From the NCBI GenBank assembly GCA_043746555.1, contig JAYTQU010000129.1:1-10866 (forward strand): a stretch of 10,866 nt of DNA, read 5' to 3'. A program made the translations under genes and the position numbers. A model generated the notes under the pieces. It searched no databases and was not told the DNA's origin. It saw only the letters and a program-made list of their open reading frames with translations. Positions 7,401 to 10,866 of the stretch are shown here, piece after piece. Origin of the DNA: CAZQYC01 sp043746555. GTDB taxonomy: Bacteria; Pseudomonadota; Gammaproteobacteria; Steroidobacterales; Steroidobacteraceae. Numbering within the stretch: the stretch's first letter is position 1; the number at the start of each line of letters is the position of its first letter.

Positions 7401-10138
7401 CGGTCGATCTGGTGATTCTGAATGAGCGCGCTGCTTCGTACGTACAGGATCTGCAAATTGCGATCGAGACTGCGGTGCGCGTCAGTCAGTCGCGGCCGAC
7501 ACTGGGTGTAACGAGCGGGCACGGCTCCGTATTTGTATTGCGTGCGGATTTAATCGCTCCGGAAATACGTGCGCTGCTGTCGTCGGTGGCGAGAGTGGTA
7601 TTCGTCGGTCAACGCGGCAGTCTCGCGGATCAACTGGGACGGTATACGCCGACAGCGCACATCGATTCCGCTGCTTTATCGAATCGCCTGCACGCTGACG
7701 TCGGTATGCGCATTGCGCCGCCGCTCGGTTTGGAATTCTTCAACGGTGTGGGCGGATTTGCAGACAATGGGCGCGAGTACGTGACTTGCCTGGATGCCGG
7801 TCATCTAACGCCGGCACCGTGGATCAATATAATTGCCAATCCTCGCTTTGGGTTTCAGGTGGCCGTCGAAGGCGGCGGTTATACCTGGGCGTTGAACAGT
7901 CGCGAGCATCAATTAACACAGTGGTCCAACGATCCGGTGACCGATCGTCCCGGCGAGGTCCTATATATACGTGATGAAGAAACCGGCCAGCTGTGGGGGC
8001 CAACAGTTTCACCGGTGCGCGATGAATCCGCTCAGTACTGTGTTCGACACGGACAGGGTTACAGCCGCTTCGAATATTCGGCGCACGAGACCGCACTCGA
8101 TTTGCTGATGTATGTGCCGCGTGAAGACGCGATCAAAATTTCGCGTCTGAGAATTCGCAATTTGTCGCAACGCAAACGACGATTGTCGGTGACGGCGTAC
8201 GTTGAATGGGTGCTCGGTACAACGCGTAGTGCGTCGGCGCCGTTCATTGTCACGGAAATGGACGCGAAAACCGGCGCCATGCTGGCGCGCAATCCATGGA
8301 GCTCTGTTTATGGATCGCGTATCGCGTTCGCCGATTTATGCGGACGACAGACACAATGGACCGGAGACCGGCGCGAGTTTCTAGGTCGGCATGGAAGACT
8401 GGATCAGCCGTCGGCGCTCGCGCCATATCATGTCTTTTCCAACCGAACCGGAGCGGGTCTCGATCCTTGCTGTGCGCTGCAAGCGCCAATCGAGTTAGGT
8501 CCGGACGAAATCGTGGATGTCGTCTTCTTTCTTGGTGAGGCGGAGTCGATCGGCGAAGCGCAGGCGCTGATAGAGCGCTACCGAGCGGCCGATCTCGAAG
8601 CGGTATTCAAATCCGTTACCGGTTATTGGGACGAGGTACTGGAGACGGTTCAAGTTAAAACGCCTGATCGCGCCTTGGACATCATGGTTAACCGCTGGAT
8701 GCTCTATCAGACGTTGGTATGTCGGATGTGGGCGCGGTCCGCTTTTTATCAAGCCAGTGGCGCTTATGGATTTCGCGATCAACTTCAAGATGGCATGGCG
8801 CTGGTGGTCGCGCAACCGGCGATCGCTCGCGAACATTTGCTGCGTGCGGCGTCTCGCCAATTTACGCAAGGCGACGTGCAGCATTGGTGGTTGCCGCCTA
8901 CCGGGCAGGGTGTGCGCACGCGTATATCCGACGATCGAATTTGGCTTGGGTTCGCTGCCGCGCACTATCTCGACACTACCGGCGATGTTGCGATCCTCGA
9001 CGAAGACGTGCCGTTCATCGAGGGCGCAAAGCTCGAACCCGGTGCGCATGATGCGTACTTCCTACCCGTTGTTGCCGAGGAGCACGCGACGTTCTTCGAA
9101 CACTGTGCGCGAGGTTTAGACGATAGTCTCGCGCTTGGCGCGCATGGGTTACCGCTGATAGGTACCGGCGACTGGAACGATGGCATGAATCGCGTCGGCG
9201 AACTCGGTCGTGGCGAAAGCGTGTGGCTGGGCTGGTTTCTGTACGCAACGCTAACCGCGTTCATTCCGGTAGCGGCGGCGCGCAACGAATCGGCGCGTGC
9301 GAATCGTTGGCTTGCGCACGCGACCGCGTTGCGAGAGTCTCTCGAGCGGGAGGCGTGGGATGGTGCGTGGTATCGACGCGGTTACTTTGATGATGGCACC
9401 GCGTTCGGATCGGCGAGCAACGAAGAGTGCCGCATCGATTCGATTGCGCAATCGTGGGGCGTCATCTCCGGCGCCGCGGATACGACGCGAGCGATGCAAG
9501 CGATGGGCGCAGTCGATCAGCAACTCATTCGGCGAGCCGACGGTCTGGCATTGTTGTTTACGCCGCCATTCGACAAGACACCGCTGGACCCCGGTTACGT
9601 GAAAGGCTATCCACCCGGCATTCGCGAGAATGGTGGACAGTACACGCATGCCGCCGCGTGGTCGGTCGTGGCGTTTGCAATTCTTGGCCAAGGCGACAAG
9701 GCGTTTGAATTGTTTTCGCTGCTGAATCCGATCAATCACGCCGGCACTCGCACTGCGTTGAGTCGCTATAAGGTGGAGCCGTATGTGGTCGCCGCCGATA
9801 TCTATTCAGTCGCGCCGCACGTCGGGCGGGGCGGATGGACTTGGTATACGGGGTCAGCAGGATGGATGTATCGCGCCGGTCTCGAAAGCATTCTCGGTTT
9901 TAACTTGCGGGGTAATCGATTGTCGATGACTCCGTGCATTCCGAAGGGATGGCCGCGTTTTCATATTTCGTTTCGATACCGCTCGTCGCGGTACGAAATC
10001 ACGGTCGAGAATCCCAATGCGGTGAATTGCGGTGTGGTGCAGGCAACGCTTGACGGCACGTCATTGGCCGTTGGGGCCGATTCAATTGAGTTAAAAGACG
10101 ACGGTGCAACTCATGGTTTGCTGATGACGCTCGGGTAA
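1421..10138 (+). CDS. ndvB: Cyclic beta-1,2-glucan synthase (GT84 / cyclization domain / GH94), NdvB/ChvB/Cgs family
   Basis: Inner-membrane enzyme of 2,905 aa that polymerises glucose from UDP-glucose into beta-1,2-glucan, controls chain length and closes the ring. The family is usually about 2,800-2,900 aa, so this copy is full length. Residues 1-457: soluble region with family segments such as ITPAAEWLLDNYHLVEDQIR and TIGELWALAITLRIVLVENL. Membrane segments at about 460-482 and 488-509. GT84 domain at about 520-865, with LSDW (D576), LDSD (D677, D679), SHDLFEG (D792, E795) and RNHRW (823-827), which fit the D, DxD, E/DD and (Q/R)xxRW motifs. Five more membrane segments at about 875-1035. 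The central glycoamylase-like domain, about 1045-1580, corresponds to the domain assigned to cyclization (GH189). It shows DNFQED (1082-1087), HFYNWYDT (1142-1149), GMSESAY (E1448), YGFYEALDY (E1518) and HHQGM (1542-1546). Two GH94-type beta-sandwich modules begin near 1624 and 2104. The (alpha/alpha)6 barrel has GFRDQLQD (2450-2457), HWWLPPTGQGVRTRISDD (from 2488) and GTGDWNDGMN with D2584 and D2587, around the GH94 general acid. No frameshift or missing key motif was seen. No exporter gene lies beside it. Its TAA overlaps a quasi-palindromic element. Confidence 0.96.
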   Translation: MTFQSRVQVFTRLRKQTEQHPLRLLLRHLRWFSSSSSPWNTDEIIREELFSNERLEQHAGSLAHAQKITRRPQARRSLNARLGNNAAVLLRAYRAIAVAVDAREAITPAAEWLLDNYHLVEDQIRQIRDDLPPRFYRQLPKLASGPFIGYPRVFGIAWACVAHTDSRFDPETLRRFVRAYQRVEPLTIGELWALAITLRIVLVENLRRAAERIVNSRIARQEADDVADRLLGLNGCTADANALIRHHERDSALFPAFIVQLVKRLRDQDPRVTPSLQWLENQLIAHGTNSDETVHDEHQRQGASNVTVRNIITSMRLISDVDWPEVFEDVSLVDEVLRSGDNLASVSFASMDFATRNLYRSAIEELARGAATSELQVARAVIAAAAVSGKRVGNGDVVDKVVGRSRSEQSIELSGVARQRDPGFHLLGSGRRAFERVLGYRAPVGQWLTRFNASIGPSGYIGAVFLLAAAILGVATNALYIRGFIDWQLAILALLGVIPAVDVAVALVNRAATREFGATMLPGLALRDGIPTNLRTIVVVPTLLTTREDIEQQIERLEVHYLASSHGEVYFALLSDWTDAIAESTIGDDVLVAHAIAGIARLNKLYGPAVAGERFYLLHRRRKWSVGQRRWIGWERKRGKLHELNRLLRGATDTTFIDINANPPRVPPDVRYVITLDSDTKLPRETVRRLIGKLAHPLNQPRFDPATGRVVEGYAVLQPRVTPSLPVGREGSLFQRVFSSMNGIDPYDAAVSDVYQDLFGDGSYAGKGIYDIDAFESALAGRVPEGSMLSHDLFEGTFARAGLASDIEVVEEFPARYDVAVARNHRWARGDWQLLPWLLGRRDTARRATQRGRSMPLIAMWKMLDNLRRTLSAPTCVLALLVSWLLPLNAALLWTAFVLGTIAVPTLIPVFAAAITRRRRSTARSHWRGLRTDLTLASMQFALVVALLAHQSWLMLDAIGRTLYRLIVKRDLLEWTTAAQAQLNSRLSMVGFYRRMIASVVIAIVAIAFGWFGRDALWIALPFALLWVAAPAIARQISLSPLVAGRLSVLPADRDALRLVARRTWRYFETFVTADDHMLPPDNFQEDPLPVLAHRTSPTNVGLYLLGIVSARDFGWLGTIDSVERLEATLATMQSMQKFRGHFYNWYDTRDLRPLEPRYVSSVDSGNLAAHLIVVANACAEWIDLPCDHGIAVAGIDDALQLAHDALRAIPTDKRAHTITLRHMEDALDVLTNTLREPPTGDFLSRLSELAVHATALTDGAQAFASEQRDASDADNALNDLLFWAQAARNSIASWNRDFTQTDQLHLALAQRLNDVASAMRSMALDMEFGFLLDPDRKLLSIGFRAVGGTLDPSCYDLLASEARLASFFAIAKNDVPTRHWFRLGRSVTPVGYGAALISWSGSMFEYLMPALVMRAPAGSLLEQTSRLIVRRQISYGGSLDVPWGMSESAYSARDLELTYQYSNFGVPGLGLKRGLSANVVIAPYATALAAMVDPGAAVCNFRRLMELGAYGRYGFYEALDYTRTRLPEGKQVAIVRAFMAHHQGMTVIAIANVLFDGRMRSRFHAESSVQATELLLQERTPRNVSVARPRAEEVSSEARILGATLPEVRRLHTAQDATPQTHLLSNGRYAVMLTGAGSGYSRWRELGITRWREDVTRDDTGSYIYLRDIETGAVWSAGYQPSGIEPDNYQVTFTEDRAEFIRNDAAIVTTMEIVVSPEDDAEVRRVSIANSGDTPCDIDVTSYAELSLALPAADSAHPAFSKLFVETEYAAKAGALLATRRRRSPTEPEIWVAHHALVEHAIVAGLVLREPEFETDRARFLGRGHEVHEPIAVIDGRRLSNTAGTVLDPVFALRQRVHIPSGATARIAFWTCVAASRVEVLDLVDKQRDANAFLRATTLAWTQAQVQLRHLGVTAEEAILFQRVAGHILYADASMRPSSVSIQRGNGTQSGLWSQGISGDLPIVLLRIHDIEDLATVRQLLQAQEYWRMKQLAVDLVILNERAASYVQDLQIAIETAVRVSQSRPTLGVTSGHGSVFVLRADLIAPEIRALLSSVARVVFVGQRGSLADQLGRYTPTAHIDSAALSNRLHADVGMRIAPPLGLEFFNGVGGFADNGREYVTCLDAGHLTPAPWINIIANPRFGFQVAVEGGGYTWALNSREHQLTQWSNDPVTDRPGEVLYIRDEETGQLWGPTVSPVRDESAQYCVRHGQGYSRFEYSAHETALDLLMYVPREDAIKISRLRIRNLSQRKRRLSVTAYVEWVLGTTRSASAPFIVTEMDAKTGAMLARNPWSSVYGSRIAFADLCGRQTQWTGDRREFLGRHGRLDQPSALAPYHVFSNRTGAGLDPCCALQAPIELGPDEIVDVVFFLGEAESIGEAQALIERYRAADLEAVFKSVTGYWDEVLETVQVKTPDRALDIMVNRWMLYQTLVCRMWARSAFYQASGAYGFRDQLQDGMALVVAQPAIAREHLLRAASRQFTQGDVQHWWLPPTGQGVRTRISDDRIWLGFAAAHYLDTTGDVAILDEDVPFIEGAKLEPGAHDAYFLPVVAEEHATFFEHCARGLDDSLALGAHGLPLIGTGDWNDGMNRVGELGRGESVWLGWFLYATLTAFIPVAAARNESARANRWLAHATALRESLEREAWDGAWYRRGYFDDGTAFGSASNEECRIDSIAQSWGVISGAADTTRAMQAMGAVDQQLIRRADGLALLFTPPFDKTPLDPGYVKGYPPGIRENGGQYTHAAAWSVVAFAILGQGDKAFELFSLLNPINHAGTRTALSRYKVEPYVVAADIYSVAPHVGRGGWTWYTGSAGWMYRAGLESILGFNLRGNRLSMTPCIPKGWPRFHISFRYRSSRYEITVENPNAVNCGVVQATLDGTSLAVGADSIELKDDGATHGLLMTLG

Positions 10139-10285
10139 TTCTACTTTGTCACATTGTGCTGAAGCGCGCATGGCGGCGTTGCAACCGGTTGGAAAATACT
10201 CTCGTACGGCCGTGTACGCTGCGTTTTTCCAACCGATTACGCCTTGCCCTGCATCGCTTGATCGCAATGTGACAAAGTAGAACTA
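10136..10285. repeat. 150-bp quasi-palindrome with 18-bp perfect terminal inverted repeats; MITE-like element or giant hairpin
   Basis: TTCTACTTTGTCACATTG at 10139-10156 is the exact reverse complement of 10265-10282. The flanking TA at 10136-10137 and TA at 10284-10285 also pair, with one mismatch between (10138/10283). The symmetry continues inward in the same register, without any insertion or deletion. AAGCG pairs with CGCTT (10162-10166 / 10255-10259), CGGTTGGAAAA pairs with TTTTCCAACCG (10186-10196 / 10225-10235), and CGTAC pairs with GTACG (10203-10207 / 10214-10218) around a 6-nt centre. By hand count 49 of 75 opposed positions are Watson-Crick and 5 more are G-T. The size, terminal repeats and flanking TA fit a miniature inverted-repeat element with a TA target duplication, as made by IS630/Tc1-type transposases. 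The position between convergent genes also allows a role as a transcription barrier. It encodes no protein. Confidence 0.75.
10203..10228 (+). terminator. Possible terminator for the synthase gene inside the palindrome
   Basis: The central hairpin CGTAC-6 nt-GTACG (10203-10218) is followed five bases later by TTTTT (10224-10228). The stem is only 5 bp and the T-run is not adjacent, so intrinsic termination here is weakly supported. The larger palindrome arms may matter more. Confidence 0.25.
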
Positions 10286-10287
10286 AG

Positions 10288-10316
10288 CGTTCGATCGCGT
10301 TCAATCAACGCGAACG
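10288..10316 (-). terminator. Hairpin downstream of the two small minus-strand genes
   Basis: CGTTC and GCGTT (10288-10292, 10297-10301) pair with AACGC and GAACG (10307-10311, 10312-10316). This gives a 10-bp stem with a 4-nt bulge and a 5-nt loop; an alternative is a simple 7-bp TCGCGTT/AACGCGA stem. It lies 19 bp past the stop of the 61-aa gene, where a terminator would be expected, but no T-run follows in the minus direction. Confidence 0.3.
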
Positions 10317-10334
10317 ATCATTCCAAGTCGGCGA

Positions 10335-10520
10335 CTATACCGCCGGTTCGTGTTGCAAAGCCTCCATGCCTTGAGCGGTCGGCGTAACAGCTTCGTCTTT
10401 GCGTTCCAGGTAGCCTTCGCGAATGAATTCCTGAATCTGCGGGCGACGCAAACAGAGGCCGTCGTTAATGTAGTCGCGCAGTAACATCCAGCGATGAAAC
10501 GTCAATGCTGGTTCTGTCAT
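10335..10520 (-). CDS. Small protein of unknown function, 61 aa, possible winged-helix fold
   Basis: I do not recognise the family. The start at 10520 is chosen because AAGGAG (10533-10528) sits 7 nt before the ATG. An upstream in-frame TTG at 10604 would give 89 aa but lacks a comparable site. The 61-residue product begins MTEPALTFHRWMLLRDY and has no signal peptide or membrane segment. Residues 9-19 and 26-36 look helical, and then GYLERKDEAVTPTAQGMEAL (36-55) resembles the wing and last helix seen at the end of MarR/PadR-like winged-helix domains. A DNA- or protein-binding role is therefore possible but unproven. It follows the CsbD gene on the same strand with a 93-bp gap, so the two may be co-transcribed, with the hairpin at 10288-10316 after it. 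Confidence 0.7.
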   Translation of the reverse strand: MTEPALTFHRWMLLRDYINDGLCLRRPQIQEFIREGYLERKDEAVTPTAQGMEALQHEPAV

Positions 10521-10527
10521 GACTGTA

Positions 10528-10533
10528 CTCCTT
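10528..10533 (-). promoter_or_regulatory. Ribosome binding site of the 61-aa gene
   Basis: Read on the minus strand, AAGGAG precedes ATG by a 7-nt spacer (TACAGTC). It decides the start at 10520 over the longer TTG-initiated frame. Confidence 0.75.
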
Positions 10534-10613
10534 CGGCTTTGGGCTGATGTAAACGTGTCGATGGGTTCATGTGGCTCACGACAATCTATGCGTCTTGGCG
10601 GCAAGTTTCATGG

Positions 10614-10838
10614 TTACGCAACCTTCTTCGGTCGATAGCCACTATTACGCGCTTCAAATGTCTTGAGTTCTCGTTCGGCCTCCTGCTTCTTGATCCCGTA
10701 GAGTTCTTGGATCTTTGCTAGCAGCTGATCGCGTTTACCGGCGATGGCATCCAAATGCTCGTCGTCGAGCTTTCCCCAACGAGCGCGTACGGTTCCTTTG
10801 AACTGTTTCCAATTGCTTTCCACTAGATCCCATTTCAT
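10614..10838 (-). CDS. CsbD family stress-response protein (YjbJ-like)
   Basis: Small hydrophilic protein of 74 aa, typical for the CsbD family (about 60-75 aa), which includes Bacillus subtilis CsbD and Escherichia coli YjbJ. Those are induced in general stress or stationary phase; the biochemical role is not settled. The family pattern is clear: MKWDLVESNWKQFKGTVRAR at 1-20, WGKLDDEHLDAIAGKRDQL at 21-39, then IQELYGIKKQEAERELKTF at 43-61. The conserved features are the NWKQFKG, WGKL, a central G-K/R-RDQL and the YGI segment. The C-terminus NSGYRPKKVA is basic. It has no signal peptide or membrane segment, so it is predicted to be cytoplasmic. GGAGA (10848-10844, minus strand) lies 5 nt before the ATG and supports the start. 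Its promoter would lie mostly beyond the right window edge, since only 28 bp upstream are visible. It is the first of two same-strand small genes that converge on the synthase gene. Confidence 0.93.
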   Translation of the reverse strand: MKWDLVESNWKQFKGTVRARWGKLDDEHLDAIAGKRDQLLAKIQELYGIKKQEAERELKTFEARNSGYRPKKVA

Positions 10839-10843
10839 CGCAG

Positions 10844-10848
10844 TCTCC
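10844..10848 (-). promoter_or_regulatory. Ribosome binding site of the CsbD-family gene
   Basis: GGAGA on the minus strand, 5 nt before the ATG at 10838. Confidence 0.7.
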
Positions 10849-10866
10849 GCATTTCGTGTCGATAGG

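Noticed and set aside
6290..8340. Possible internal duplication in the synthase (two similar beta-sandwich modules)
   Set aside because: Tandem GH94-type modules are the normal architecture of this family, so it is not a recent duplication or an anomaly.
8495..9049. 184-codon open frame on the minus strand
   Set aside because: Antisense to the conserved GH94 barrel of the synthase; no motif or start signal of its own.
10521..10604. Longer TTG-initiated form (89 aa) of the 61-aa gene
   Set aside because: The TTG lacks a good ribosome binding site, whereas the internal ATG at 10520 has AAGGAG 7 nt upstream. The extra residues look non-conserved in character.
10576..10611. 11-codon ATG frame on the minus strand just after the CsbD stop
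   Set aside because: Too short, with no ribosome binding site. Translational coupling to CsbD is conceivable but nothing supports it.

Overview
The window reads like a piece of chromosome from a Gram-negative proteobacterium. G+C looks to be in the mid-50s percent by eye (not counted). The species cannot be named from the sequence. The main evidence for a proteobacterium is a full-length NdvB/ChvB/Cgs-type cyclic beta-1,2-glucan synthase, with a proteobacterial-style CsbD/YjbJ stress protein nearby.

Layout: (a) 1-971, plus strand: the 3' part of a zinc metallopeptidase related to the dipeptidyl peptidase III (M49) group, cut off at its N-terminus by the window edge. (b) 972-1420: a gap of about 450 bp with no convincing gene. 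It ends in a short hairpin whose 3' arm abuts the ribosome binding site of the next gene. (c) 1421-10138, plus strand: one gene of 2,905 codons fills about 80% of the window. Its order is N-terminal region, two membrane segments, GT84 glycosyltransferase, five membrane segments, central cyclization/glycoamylase-like domain, tandem GH94-type beta-sandwiches and a GH94 phosphorylase-like catalytic barrel. (d) 10136-10285: a 150-bp near-perfectly centred quasi-palindrome with 18-bp perfect ends. It starts on the stop codon of the synthase gene and looks like a small non-autonomous mobile element or a very large hairpin between convergent genes. (e) 10335-10838, minus strand: two small genes, a CsbD-family protein (74 aa) followed by an unrecognised 61-aa protein.

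How they work together: the synthase should make cyclic beta-1,2-glucan from UDP-glucose at the inner membrane on its own. It initiates, elongates, trims and cyclizes in one polypeptide, and the product is normally exported to the periplasm as an osmoprotectant and envelope glucan. No exporter (NdvA/ChvA/Cgt type) or glucan-modifying gene is in the window. The CsbD gene points to general stress response, so an envelope/osmotic stress theme is possible but is only suggested by proximity. The peptidase shows no functional link to the others.

I do not see a wholly new multi-gene system here. The most unusual items are the quasi-palindromic element on the synthase stop codon, the compact HExxH variant of the M49-like peptidase, and the leader hairpin next to the synthase ribosome binding site.
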